64,000 nucleotides of DNA from Enterobacter sp. C2 (GTDB lineage Bacteria; Pseudomonadota; Gammaproteobacteria; Enterobacterales; Enterobacteriaceae), in assembly GCF_019880405.1 (NCBI RefSeq), contig NZ_CP082269.1, forward strand, positions 2,728,001 to 2,792,000. The letters are read 5' to 3'. Under the pieces are notes generated by a model. The model worked only from the letters and a program-made list of their open reading frames with translations. It made no database searches and was not told where the DNA came from. The position numbers were made by a program, and so were the translations under genes. Positions 21,096 to 30,114 of the stretch are shown piece after piece (position 1 is the first letter of the stretch; each line of letters opens with the position of its first letter).

Positions 21096-21110
21096 CAGGC
21101 CTATTTTTTT
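21096..21110. repeat. Right direct repeat of the island (attR-like)
   Basis: CAGGCCTATTTTTTT, identical to 14795-14809. Together they bracket about 6.3 kb. Beyond it the conserved chromosome resumes with the yegS promoter region. Confidence 0.8.
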
Positions 21111-21191
21111 AGCGTCTTTCAGCCACTTCTTACACGTTCCCGTTCCAGCTAAGATACACTCTCTTCACTCTCTCTTTTTCAGGGTTTTAGG

Positions 21192-22091
21192 ATGACTAGC
21201 GATCCGTCGAGTTTACTTATTCTGAATGGCAAAAGTGCAGGCGATGACACCCTGCGCGAGGCGGTCACTCTGCTGCGTAACGAAGGTATCGAGCTGCACG
21301 TTAGGGTCACGTGGGAAAAAGGTGACGCGGCCCGCTACGTCGCGGAGGCCGTAGAGCTTGGCGTTGCTACGGTGATCGCTGGCGGCGGCGATGGCACGAT
21401 CAATGAAGTGGCGACGGCGCTGGTCAACACGACGGGTGAGAACGTCCCAGCAATGGGGATCATCCCACTCGGTACCGCCAACGATTTTGCCACCAGCACG
21501 GGCGTGCCGGAAACGCTGGATAAAGCCCTACAGCTGGCGATTGTCGGCAAGGCCGTGCCGATAGATGTTGCCCGGGTTAACAACCAGACCTGTTTTATCA
21601 ACATGGCCACCGGCGGGTTTGGCACGCGCATCACGACTGAAACGCCAGAGCGGATGAAGGCCGCGCTGGGGGGCGTATCCTATGTCATTCACGGCCTGAT
21701 GCGCATGGATACCCTGAAAGCCGACAGCGTTGAGATCCGTGGCGAAAACTTCTCCTGGCAGGGCGACGCGCTGGTGATCGGCATTGGTAACGGCCGCCAG
21801 GCGGGCGGCGGACAACAGCTCTGCCCGGGCGCGCTGATCAACGACGGTCTGCTGCAGATACGCATTTTTACCGGGGAGGAGCTTCTTCCCGCGCTCTTTA
21901 CCACCCTCACCCAACCGGAGGATAGCCCGAATATCGTGGACGGCGAATCGGCCTGGTTTGAGGTGACCTCCCCTCATGAGATCACCTTTAACCTTGACGG
22001 CGAGCCGCTGAGCGGGCAGCACTTCCGGATGGAGATCCTGCCCGGCGCGCTTAAATGTCGCCTGCCGCCGGACTGCCCACTGCTGCGGTAA
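21192..22091 (+). CDS. yegS: YegS lipid kinase
   Basis: A 299-residue diacylglycerol/lipid kinase-fold protein, the same size as E. coli YegS. The nucleotide-binding signature [14 protein letters not shown] is near residue 64, and [11 protein letters not shown] near 96 forms the other part of the active site. E. coli YegS phosphorylates phosphatidylglycerol in vitro; the physiological role is unclear. It is a single gene followed by a REP element. As in E. coli it stands on the far side of the P2 attachment locus from yegQ. Confidence 0.96.
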   Translation: MTSDPSSLLILNGKSAGDDTLREAVTLLRNEGIELHVRVTWEKGDAARYVAEAVELGVATVIAGGGDGTINEVATALVNTTGENVPAMGIIPLGTANDFATSTGVPETLDKALQLAIVGKAVPIDVARVNNQTCFINMATGGFGTRITTETPERMKAALGGVSYVIHGLMRMDTLKADSVEIRGENFSWQGDALVIGIGNGRQAGGGQQLCPGALINDGLLQIRIFTGEELLPALFTTLTQPEDSPNIVDGESAWFEVTSPHEITFNLDGEPLSGQHFRMEILPGALKCRLPPDCPLLR

Positions 22092-22095
22092 CGAT

Positions 22096-22130
22096 TTGCC
22101 GGGTGGCGCTACGCTTACCCGGCCTACGGG
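22096..22130. repeat. REP element
   Basis: A REP palindrome (TTGCCGGGTGGCGCTACGC followed by TTACCCGGCCTACGG) between convergent yegS and the ABC transporter operon. Confidence 0.75.
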
Positions 22131-22149
22131 ATCGGCATACCCATCGGCG

Positions 22150-22923
22150 TTAATACGCCGCCACTGCCCGCGCCATCTCACGGCTGTACTGCTGGCTGGC
22201 ATTGACCAGCATCCGCGTATAGTCGGTTTTTGCCTGACCGCTCACCAGATCGTCTACCGTCAGCGTCTCAAGGATCTTGCCGTACTGCATTACGGCAATC
22301 TTCTGGCACAGGTGGGCAATGACGCCCAGATCGTGCGTCACCATCAGATAGGTCAGCTTCGACTCCTGATGCAGCTCCGCCAGCAGGTTGAGGATCTCCG
22401 CCTGCACCGACACGTCCAGCGCCGAGGTGGGCTCATCCAGCAGCAGCACCTGTGGCTCCAGGATCAGCGCCCGGGCAATCGCCACGCGCTGGCGCTGACC
22501 GCCGGAGAGCTGATGCGGGAAGCGATCGCGAAAGGCGCGATTGAGCCCGACGCGATCCAGCAGGCGGTTTACCCGTCGATCCCGGTCGCCGATACCGTGA
22601 ATATGCAGCGGCTCCTCCAGAATATCACCGATGGTATGGCGCGGATGCAGCGAGCCGTAGGGATCCTGAAACACCATCTGCACCAGCCGGCAGCGCTGTG
22701 GATTAAGCCGGTGCTCCAGCGGCTGACGGTTGATCGCCAGCTCGCCATCCCAGTGGGTAAACAGCCCCGCCAGGCACTTCAGCACCGTGGTTTTACCCGA
22801 GCCGGACTCGCCCACCAGGCCGTAAATCTCTCCTGGCTGCACGTTAAAGCTCACGTCGTACAACACCTGGTTACGCTTCTCCCCTTCGCCAAAGGACAGG
22901 TTCAGGTTTTTCACATCGATCAT
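22150..22923 (-). CDS. Peptide-type ABC importer, ATPase (DppF-like)
   Basis: A 257-residue ATP-binding subunit with Walker A GESGSGKTT, signature LSGGQRQR, Walker B VLLLDEPTSALD and H-loop MVTHDLG. It belongs to the oligopeptide/nickel (Dpp/Opp) class. It is slightly shorter than DppF because the C-terminal Cys-rich Fe-S tail region of that class is reduced. Last gene of a six-gene operon; it starts ten bases after the partner ATPase stops. Confidence 0.9.
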   Translation of the reverse strand: MIDVKNLNLSFGEGEKRNQVLYDVSFNVQPGEIYGLVGESGSGKTTVLKCLAGLFTHWDGELAINRQPLEHRLNPQRCRLVQMVFQDPYGSLHPRHTIGDILEEPLHIHGIGDRDRRVNRLLDRVGLNRAFRDRFPHQLSGGQRQRVAIARALILEPQVLLLDEPTSALDVSVQAEILNLLAELHQESKLTYLMVTHDLGVIAHLCQKIAVMQYGKILETLTVDDLVSGQAKTDYTRMLVNASQQYSREMARAVAAY

Positions 22924-22933
22924 AGTGCGCTCC

Positions 22934-23806
22934 TCACTCGTTAAGCCAGCTGGCCTGACGCTGCAGTACCGGCAGCACGGGACGACGATGGTGGATCTCC
23001 GGCAGGGCGCTGATTAGCCCCTGGGTATAGGGGTGCTGGGCGTTATGCAGATCGCAGGCGGCAATCGACTCCACCACCCGCCCGGCGTACATCACCAACA
23101 CCCGGTCGCAGAAGCTGCGTACCAGGTTGATATCGTGGCTGATGAAGATCAGCCCCAGCCCGCGAGACTGGACCAGATCGTCCAGCAGCCCCAGCACCTG
23201 TAAACGCACCGAAACGTCCAGCGCAGAGGTTGGCTCGTCAGCGATCACCAGCTCGGGATCGGTGATCAGCATCATGGCGATCATAATGCGCTGCCCCTGC
23301 CCGCCAGAGATCTCATGCGGATAGAGGTTATAGACGCGCTCGGGCTGACGGATACGCACCACGTCCAGCATCTCCAGCACTTTGGCCTTCGCTTCGGCCT
23401 TGCGCCCTGGATGATGGGTCAGCCAGGCCTCGGCGATCTGATCCCCAACGCAGACTACCGGGTTGAGGGAGTATTTTGGGTCCTGCATGATCATGGAGAT
23501 CCGCTTCCCGCGCACGGTGCGCATCTGCGCCTCGCTGGCGGCGCGCAGATCGATATCGCCGAAGTGCATCCGTTCGGCGGTAATGCGGGCCTTAGCCGGA
23601 TGCAGGCGCATCAAAGCGCGCCCGACCGTGGATTTACCGGAGCCGGATTCGCCAACGATGGCCAACTTCTCCCGGCCCAGTTGAAAGGAGACGCCGCGTA
23701 CTGCGTTAGTGACCGCGCGTCCGTTGATAAAGTCGACGTGGAGATCGCGCACGTCGAGCAGGGGCGCGTTATTCGCTGCGAGGATCGAGGATGTCACGTA
23801 GGCCAT
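22934..23806 (-). CDS. Peptide-type ABC importer, ATPase (DppD-like)
   Basis: A 290-residue ATP-binding subunit with Walker A GESGSGKST, a variant signature ISGGQGQR, Walker B LVIADEPTSALD and H-loop FISHDIN. It pairs with the DppF-like ATPase. Its start lies inside the end of the upstream permease (38-bp overlap), so the genes are tightly coupled. The glycine in place of arginine/glutamine after GGQ is a mild deviation. Confidence 0.9.
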   Translation of the reverse strand: MAYVTSSILAANNAPLLDVRDLHVDFINGRAVTNAVRGVSFQLGREKLAIVGESGSGKSTVGRALMRLHPAKARITAERMHFGDIDLRAASEAQMRTVRGKRISMIMQDPKYSLNPVVCVGDQIAEAWLTHHPGRKAEAKAKVLEMLDVVRIRQPERVYNLYPHEISGGQGQRIMIAMMLITDPELVIADEPTSALDVSVRLQVLGLLDDLVQSRGLGLIFISHDINLVRSFCDRVLVMYAGRVVESIAACDLHNAQHPYTQGLISALPEIHHRRPVLPVLQRQASWLNE

Positions 23807-24674
23807 CTCCTAAGAAGTTGAACGCCAGGCTGTTGATCAGGATCGCTAGCCCCGGAATAGTCACTACCCACCAGCACTCCATCATGTAGGTGCGGCCGCT
23901 GGAGATCATCGCCCCCCACTCCGGCTCTGGCGGCTGCGCGCCAAGACCGAGGAAGCCCAGCCCGGCGGCGGTCAGGATGATCCCCGCCATGTTCATGGTG
24001 ATGCGGATAATCACCGACGGCAGGCAGAGCGGCACGATGTGACGCCACAGCACGCGCACCGGTGACGCCCCCTGCAGACGCACCGCCGAGATGAAGTCGG
24101 CCTGGCGCAGCGAGAGGGTTTCGGCCCGCGCCAGGCGGGCAATCGGCGGCCAGGCGGTCAGAGTAATGGCGATCACCACGTGCTCAAGACCTGGACCAAG
24201 AGCGGCCACGAAAGCCAGAGCCAGCACCAGGCTTGGGAAGGAGATAAAGATATCGGTGACGCGCATCAGCACCATATCAACCTTGCCGCCGAAGTAGCCC
24301 GCGCACACCCCCAGCAGCAGGCCCAGCGGCCCGACGGTGACCGATACCAGCAGCACGATGTAGAGCGTAATGCGCGCCCCGTAGACCAGGCGGCTAAAGA
24401 TGTCCCGACCAAACTCGTCGGTGCCAAACCAGTGCTGGGCGTTCGGAGATTGCAGCGCGGCGTTAAGATCCTGCACCAGCGGGTTGTAAGGCGCGATCCA
24501 CGGCGCAAAGGCGGCCACGACCAGCAGCAGGAGAATAATCCCGCCGCCGATGGCGGTCAGCGGGTTGCGGGCCATCTTGCCAATAAAACCGCCGGTGCGG
24601 ACCAAGGCGCGCTTCAGGCGCAGGCGGCTTTCATTTCCACCGCCGGTTACCGGCGTATCCAGAGAGACCGTCAT
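23769..24674 (-). CDS. Peptide-type ABC importer, permease (DppC-like)
   Basis: A 301-residue inner-membrane permease of the DppC/OppC type: N-terminal TM, periplasmic loop with GTDEFGRDIFSRLVYGARI (family signature), and the EAA-like cytoplasmic loop (LSLRQADFISAVRLQGASP). It overlaps the DppB-like permease by four bases (ATGA). Confidence 0.92.
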   Translation of the reverse strand: MTVSLDTPVTGGGNESRLRLKRALVRTGGFIGKMARNPLTAIGGGIILLLLVVAAFAPWIAPYNPLVQDLNAALQSPNAQHWFGTDEFGRDIFSRLVYGARITLYIVLLVSVTVGPLGLLLGVCAGYFGGKVDMVLMRVTDIFISFPSLVLALAFVAALGPGLEHVVIAITLTAWPPIARLARAETLSLRQADFISAVRLQGASPVRVLWRHIVPLCLPSVIIRITMNMAGIILTAAGLGFLGLGAQPPEPEWGAMISSGRTYMMECWWVVTIPGLAILINSLAFNFLGDGLRDILDPRSE

Positions 24675-25708
24675 GATTTCGTCCTCGGGTCAAAGAGTTG
24701 GTAGAGCATGTCGGAGAGCAGGTTGAGCATCACGAAGATCACCCCCACCAGCAGCACGCAGCCCATGACCGCATTCATATCCCCCAGCAGCAGGCTACCG
24801 GTGAGATAGGAGCCAAAGCCCGGCCAGGAGAAGACGGTTTCAATCAGCACCGCCCCTTCCAGCAGCGAGCCGTAGGCTAGCGCCACTACCGTCAGAAGCT
24901 GCACGAGGATGTTGCGAAACGCATGGTTCCAGATCACCTGCCGCTCGGTTAAGCCTTTAACCCGGGCGGTGATGATGAACTCCTGAGAGAGCTGGGCCAG
25001 CATAAAGCTGCGGGTCATCCGGCTGATGTAGGCCAGGGAGTGGAAGCCGAGCAGCGACGCGGGCAGCACCAGGTGGTTGACGGCATTCCAGAACACCGCC
25101 CAATTCCCCGCCAGCAGGGCGTCAATGGTAAACAGCCCGGTGCGGCGCGGAACCAGCCCCTCAAGACCCATATCCAGCCGCCCGGCCCCGCCGACCCAGC
25201 CCAGCCAGGCGTAAAACAGCAGCAGGCCCATCATCCCTACCCAGAAGATAGGCGTGGAGTAGCCCGCCAGGCTGATGATGCGCACTACGTAGTCAGAGAC
25301 CGAGTTGCGGCGCGCGGCGGCCAGCACCCCCAGCGGAATGCCGAGGCCTGCACCGACAATAATGGCCATCGTCGCCAGCTCCAGCGTCGCCGGGAAGACG
25401 CGCAGGATATCGTCCGTTACCGGCTTACCGGTCAGCAGCGCGTTACCGAGATCGCCGTGCAGCAGGTTGTTGAAGTAGATACCGAACTGAGTCAGCAGAG
25501 ATTTATCGAACCCCAGCTGCTGGTAAACCTGCTGATAGGTGCTCTGGTCGGCATCCGGGCCAACGATGGCCAGCACCGGATCGACGGGCATCACCCGGCC
25601 GATAAAAAAGGTCAGCAGCAGCAGGCCAAACAGGGTGATCAGCACCTGACCAAGCCGGTTAGAGAACCGCCTGGCGCGAGAGCCGGGCGCTAAGATTGCT
25701 ACACTCAT
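24671..25708 (-). CDS. Peptide-type ABC importer, permease (DppB-like)
   Basis: A 345-residue permease with the DppB/OppB N-terminal GQVLITLFGLLLLTFFIGR, the long periplasmic loop (LLHGDLGNALLTGKPV) and the EAA loop (EFIITARVKGLTERQVIWNH). Its ATG overlaps the stop of the binding-protein gene by four bases. Confidence 0.92.
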   Translation of the reverse strand: MSVAILAPGSRARRFSNRLGQVLITLFGLLLLTFFIGRVMPVDPVLAIVGPDADQSTYQQVYQQLGFDKSLLTQFGIYFNNLLHGDLGNALLTGKPVTDDILRVFPATLELATMAIIVGAGLGIPLGVLAAARRNSVSDYVVRIISLAGYSTPIFWVGMMGLLLFYAWLGWVGGAGRLDMGLEGLVPRRTGLFTIDALLAGNWAVFWNAVNHLVLPASLLGFHSLAYISRMTRSFMLAQLSQEFIITARVKGLTERQVIWNHAFRNILVQLLTVVALAYGSLLEGAVLIETVFSWPGFGSYLTGSLLLGDMNAVMGCVLLVGVIFVMLNLLSDMLYQLFDPRTKS

Positions 25709-27333
25709 CCTTTGGTTCCTCCGGTATGAATCGGCTCTTTGTAAACCTCACGCAGGAAGGTGGTGGCGGAGGGGTGAGACTGGAAGTTCTTCACCTCATT
25801 GCGGACCACCACCGAGTCCACCATCTGGGAGAGCGGCACCAGGGCGGGGATCAGCTGGTCGTAGCGGGTCTGGATCTGCTGATAGTCAGCAATCTGCTTC
25901 TGCGGATCGCGCTCCAGCAACGCTTTATCAATCATCTCGTTGAGCGGCTTATCGTAAAAACCGGTGCGCCAGCCCTGGAAGTTGGTCAGCCGCGCCTCGT
26001 CGCTGTTGTCCGGGTTGTAGACCAGCGCGCGCAGGCTGGAGTGCGGATGCGGCTCCACGCCGCTGCCGCCGCGCCCGACCAGCATGTCAAACTTACGCTC
26101 GCGCATTGCACCGTAGATCTGGTTCCCGGTGCCGGTGATGATTTTGGCGTTAATGCCCGCCTGCATCAGGGTGGACTGCACGGCGATGGCGATATTGAGG
26201 AACGGCTGATCCGCCAGCACCCGCAGGGTGGTATCAAAGCCGTTCGGGTAGCCCGCCTCGGCCAGCAGCTTTTTCGCTTTCGCGATGTCCAGCCGGTAGC
26301 CTGGGTCCGGCAACGTGGATGGCATTCCGGCCTTGATCGGCCGCTGGTGCAGCACGCCGTAGCCGGGCATCAGCGCCTTGTTGATCCCCTGGTAGTCAAT
26401 CAGATAACGCACCGCCTCACGCACCCTGGGATTAGCAAAGTGCGGCTCCTTCATGCTCATCGCTACGTAGTAGACGGTTCCGCGCTGTACCGCTTCCACC
26501 GTAACGTCGGGATCCTTACGCAAGGCGTTGATGTCCGACACCGCCATGCTGTTAGCGATATCGAGATCGCCCTTGGCAATCATCAGGCGCAGCGTCTGCG
26601 ACTCCTGGAAATGGCGCAGCACGATGCGGCTCATCTTCGGCTCTTCTCGCCAGTAGCCCGGGTTACGCTTCATGCGCAGCACGTCTTTTGCCTGCCAGGT
26701 CTCCAGCATAAAGGGGCCAGAGCCAGCTTCGTTGGTGGTCAGCCAGCGGTTGCCCCAGTCGCTGTTCACTTCATGGCTTTGCACCGTTTTGCTGTCGAGC
26801 ACGCCAAGATTGCCTAGCGCGCCGAGGGAGTAGATCACCAGCTGCGGATCGTTGGCCTTCGGCAGGACAATCTGCACGGTATAGTCATCCGGGGCGCTCA
26901 CCTGAGCGTCAATGTTCTTTTTGCTAAAGCCGTAGGATTTCCACACCGAGGCCTGGGCAAGGTTGAGGTGCAGCAGGCGGCGCATCGACCACACCACATC
27001 CTGGGCGGTCAGCGGATTGCCGGAGTGAAACTTCACGTCCTTGCGCAGGTGAAAGGTCAGGGTTTTGCCATCCGGGCTGATGGCCCAGGATTCGGCCAGC
27101 GCCGGGCGGACGTTGGTGAGCTGGTCGGGATCGAGCTCTACCAGCGAGTCGTAAAGATTGACGACAATGCCGACCACTTCGTTACCGGTCATCGCCGCCG
27201 GATCGAGACTTAAGAGATTATTCATGTTCATGCCGATGATGAGCTGATCCGGCGGCGTGGCCGCCAGCGTCGCCCCGCTCCCCATCATCAGCGAGAGCGC
27301 CAGCAGGCTAGCCCTCAACGCGTTTTTTTTCAT
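25705..27333 (-). CDS. Periplasmic substrate-binding protein, family 5 (SBP_bac_5)
   Basis: A 542-residue secreted binding protein: signal peptide of about 24 residues ending near TLAATP, then the family 5 pattern (YDSLVELDPDQL, PALAESWAISPDGKTLTFHL, NPGYWREEPKM, REAVRYLIDYQGI). These proteins bind peptides, nickel or sugar-acid ligands. The ligand cannot be read from sequence; the co-transcribed enolase-superfamily enzyme suggests an acid sugar or amino-acid derivative. Confidence 0.9.
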   Translation of the reverse strand: MKKNALRASLLALSLMMGSGATLAATPPDQLIIGMNMNNLLSLDPAAMTGNEVVGIVVNLYDSLVELDPDQLTNVRPALAESWAISPDGKTLTFHLRKDVKFHSGNPLTAQDVVWSMRRLLHLNLAQASVWKSYGFSKKNIDAQVSAPDDYTVQIVLPKANDPQLVIYSLGALGNLGVLDSKTVQSHEVNSDWGNRWLTTNEAGSGPFMLETWQAKDVLRMKRNPGYWREEPKMSRIVLRHFQESQTLRLMIAKGDLDIANSMAVSDINALRKDPDVTVEAVQRGTVYYVAMSMKEPHFANPRVREAVRYLIDYQGINKALMPGYGVLHQRPIKAGMPSTLPDPGYRLDIAKAKKLLAEAGYPNGFDTTLRVLADQPFLNIAIAVQSTLMQAGINAKIITGTGNQIYGAMRERKFDMLVGRGGSGVEPHPHSSLRALVYNPDNSDEARLTNFQGWRTGFYDKPLNEMIDKALLERDPQKQIADYQQIQTRYDQLIPALVPLSQMVDSVVVRNEVKNFQSHPSATTFLREVYKEPIHTGGTKG

Positions 27334-27360
27334 CTCTGTATACCGTTTGTAGGGTAAGAC

Positions 27361-27393
27361 GTAGGCCCGGCTAGCGCAGCGCCACCGGGCGTT
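27361..27393. repeat. REP element inside the operon
   Basis: A REP palindrome (GTAGGCCCGGCTAGCGCAGC with GCCACCGGGC) in the 71-bp gap between the enolase-superfamily gene and the binding-protein gene. Its position may separate expression levels of enzyme and transporter. Confidence 0.65.
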
Positions 27394-27404
27394 GGCTTTT
27401 TTTA

Positions 27405-28559
27405 TTAGTCGTGACTGACGGTATTGGCTTCGATATAGGCAAAATTGATGTCTTCGCCGAGGCCAGGGCGCTGCGGCAGGTGGACAAAGCCCTCTTCATC
27501 CATCGGATCGACGATGCTGTTGAGATAGGCAGCGGGTTCGTCGTAGTCGAGGAACGGGTGCAGCAGGCCGCGCTCATACCAGCGGCAGTTGCGGATCGCC
27601 CCGACCACCGCCAGGCTGGCCGCGCCGTTGCCGTGCACTTCGCAGTCCATGCCAAAGGCTTCGGCTAGGCTTGCGACCTTAAGCGTTGGTGAGATACCGC
27701 CTACGCCGTTGGACCCGGCGCGCAGAATGTCGCAGGCCCCGGCTTTCACCCAGTCGGCACGACTGTGGTGCTTACCGCCGAGGCTCTCCGGCCCGATAAT
27801 CGGAATAGAGAGGTTCTCAGCCAGCCAGGCATAAGAGGACATGCTCTCCTCCTCCATCGGCTCTTCAAACCAGGCAAAGTCGAGCTTCTCCAGCGCCTTA
27901 CCGATATAGAGCGCCTCGGTGCGGCTGTACCAGTGGTAGCCGTCGATCATCAGGTCGATATCCGGCCCGACGGCTTCGCGCACGGCGGCGCAGGCCTTAA
28001 TATCCATCTTCGGATTAGGTGCAAACGAGACCGGCGGCATCCAGGTGTGGAGCTTGATCGCCTTATAGCCGCGGGCAACCAGGGTTTCGGCAAAGGCGGC
28101 GTACTCTTCCGGCGTGGAGAGCCCACCCGGCAGATCGTCCCCACACATGGTGCTGCCGTAAGCCGGAACTTTGTCCCGAAAGCCGCCAAGCAGCTTATAG
28201 ACCGGCACGTTGAGCTTGCGGCCAATTAGATCCCACAGCGCCTGCTCCACAAAGGAGAGTGCGCGCTCGGTGAGCTGATGGGCGCTGCCGCGCTGCCAGT
28301 GAACCAGGTCCTGCCAGATGCGCTCGCGGTTAAAGGGATCCTGACCCACCATCACCTTGCGGAAGAAGGTGTTCACGACAAAGGGACGCACCACTTCCGG
28401 CGGCGCAAACGAGAACCCCTGGCTGCCATCATCAGCGGTAATGGTCAGCATCGCCATTTTTGCCATGCTCTCCGGGCCCGGATGGGAGTGACCAGCGCTA
28501 TCGGAAACACGACGGGTGGGATACTGAAAAACGGTGACGTTTACAGATTCAATTTTCAT
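27405..28559 (-). CDS. Enolase-superfamily enzyme, mandelate racemase/acid-sugar dehydratase type
   Basis: A 384-residue enolase-superfamily protein. The lysine motif YKAIKLHTW, metal-ligand Asp in LMIDGYHWYS, Glu in FAWFEEP, Glu in IIGPESLGG and a His in CEVHGNGAAS place it near the mandelate racemase subgroup, which abstracts the alpha proton of carboxylates (racemases, sugar-acid dehydratases). The exact substrate is not deducible. It is first in the operon with the ABC importer, which would bring the substrate in. No dedicated regulator is adjacent. Confidence 0.85.
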   Translation of the reverse strand: MKIESVNVTVFQYPTRRVSDSAGHSHPGPESMAKMAMLTITADDGSQGFSFAPPEVVRPFVVNTFFRKVMVGQDPFNRERIWQDLVHWQRGSAHQLTERALSFVEQALWDLIGRKLNVPVYKLLGGFRDKVPAYGSTMCGDDLPGGLSTPEEYAAFAETLVARGYKAIKLHTWMPPVSFAPNPKMDIKACAAVREAVGPDIDLMIDGYHWYSRTEALYIGKALEKLDFAWFEEPMEEESMSSYAWLAENLSIPIIGPESLGGKHHSRADWVKAGACDILRAGSNGVGGISPTLKVASLAEAFGMDCEVHGNGAASLAVVGAIRNCRWYERGLLHPFLDYDEPAAYLNSIVDPMDEEGFVHLPQRPGLGEDINFAYIEANTVSHD

Positions 28560-28887
28560 TACGGATCCTTGTCTCAGGTGCCTGCTTCATTTTGAAAAGC
28601 TGTTTCAGATGTAAATGTATGCAGAATTTTTAGCCAATACCTCAGACAATTTCCGCTAAGCGACGGGTGATTTTTGGGCAATAGCACAGGGCTGAGTGAC
28701 ACTTTTCACAAAAGAGAGGGGAAATGTGATGCAGATCGGGAGAAGCATTAACCTCACAATGAAAGGGGGTTGTTGCGTAGGCCGGGCAGGCGTTAGCGCC
28801 GCCCGGCATTGCAGCTTTTGCACAGTAACGCCCGGTGGCGCTGCGCTTACCGGGCCTACAAACTCACTTAAAGTATGTTGTAACTAA
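28560..28887. other. Intergenic region upstream of the importer operon
   Basis: About 330 bases with no supportable gene. It should hold the reverse-strand promoter of the enolase/ABC operon and contains a paired REP element (28775-28860). A forward frame at 28696-28887 merely runs through the repeats. Confidence 0.6.
28775..28860. repeat. BIME: two REP elements in inverted orientation
   Basis: REP copies at 28775-28808 (CGTAGGCCGGGCAGGCG...) and 28827-28860 (ending TTACCGGGCCTACA) face each other, the classical bacterial interspersed mosaic element. They lie downstream of fbaB. Confidence 0.8.
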
Positions 28888-29940
28888 TTACGCAATGGTT
28901 ACTTTGTTATCCAGGTAGACATCCTGCACGGCGTTAATCAGCTTCACGCCATCGGCCATCGTTTTCTTAAACGCTTTCCGGCCGAGGATCAGCCCCATCC
29001 CGCCCGCGCGCTTGTTGATCACCGCCGTACGTACCGCCTCGGTGAGATCGGCTTCGCCTCCCGACGCGCCGCCGGAGTTGATCAGGCCTGCACGGCCCAT
29101 GTAGCAGTTAGCCAGCTGATAGCGCACCAGGTCGATAGGGTTATCGGTGGTGAGTTTGCTGTAGACGCGCTCGTCGGTATAGCCATATTTCACTGCGTTA
29201 TAGCCGCCATTGTTCTCCGCCATCTTCTGCTTGACGATATCCGCCCCGATGGTAGCCGCCAGGTGGTTAGCCTGCCCGGTGAGATCCGCAGAGACGTGAT
29301 AGTCCACGCCGTCCTTTTTGAAGTCGGCGTTGCGCAGGTAGGCCCACAGCACGGTTACCAGCCCCAGCTCGTGGGCACGCTCAAAGGCGCTGGCGACCTC
29401 CTCAATCTGACGGCGCGACTGCTCAGAGCCAAAGTAGATAGTCGCTCCCACGGCAACCGCGCCCATATTGAACGCCTGCTCGACGCTGGCATAGAGCGTT
29501 TGGTCAAAGGTGTTGGGATAGCTTAGGGTTTCGTTATGGTTAAGCTTTACCAGAAACGGAATGCGGTGCGCGTAGCGGCGCGATACCGAGGCCAGCACGC
29601 CATAGGTAGAGGCCACGCAGTTACAGCCCGCCTCAATGGCCAGCTCGACGATGTTTTTCGGATCGAAATATTGCGGGTTAGCGGCGAAGGATGCGCCCGC
29701 CGAGTGCTCTACCCCCTGGTCAACCGGCAGAATCGACAGATAGCCAGTTCCCGCCAGACGGCCAGTATTGTAGAGCGTCTGCATATTACGGAGTACGGCA
29801 GGAGGACGGTTGTTATCGACCATCACGCGGTCAACATAGTCGTGTCCTGGCAGGTAGAGCTGGTCAGCTGGAATGGTCATACAACGATGCTGCAACAGGC
29901 TGTCGGCATCTTTGCCAAGCAGCTGTGAAATATCAGTCAT
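28888..29940 (-). CDS. fbaB: FbaB, class I fructose-bisphosphate aldolase
   Basis: A 350-residue DhnA-type class I aldolase, the same length as E. coli FbaB. The Schiff-base lysine is Lys237 in [23 protein letters not shown] near 70-85 and [11 protein letters not shown] near 290 are family blocks. It interconverts fructose-1,6-bisphosphate with DHAP and glyceraldehyde-3-phosphate and is used in gluconeogenic growth. E. coli yegT-yegW, normally next to it, are absent. Confidence 0.97.
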   Translation of the reverse strand: MTDISQLLGKDADSLLQHRCMTIPADQLYLPGHDYVDRVMVDNNRPPAVLRNMQTLYNTGRLAGTGYLSILPVDQGVEHSAGASFAANPQYFDPKNIVELAIEAGCNCVASTYGVLASVSRRYAHRIPFLVKLNHNETLSYPNTFDQTLYASVEQAFNMGAVAVGATIYFGSEQSRRQIEEVASAFERAHELGLVTVLWAYLRNADFKKDGVDYHVSADLTGQANHLAATIGADIVKQKMAENNGGYNAVKYGYTDERVYSKLTTDNPIDLVRYQLANCYMGRAGLINSGGASGGEADLTEAVRTAVINKRAGGMGLILGRKAFKKTMADGVKLINAVQDVYLDNKVTIA

Positions 29941-30114
29941 GATGAGGCTCCCGTAAGGTTCGCCCGCAGGCGAACGTGGTTAGTCCTGCCCTGAGTTCGC
30001 AGGCAGAGTAAGCCTGGTACCGGGCGGCGGATTTTTCCAGCTCGCAGGAAATTTTGATACTTTTGGTTTAATGAAAATTTATCTCTAAGCGTACGGTAAT
30101 CGATAGTGGGTTAT

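Noticed and set aside
28696-28887. 63-codon forward ORF
   Set aside because: Half of it is REP sequence, and there is no family match or consistent coding signal.
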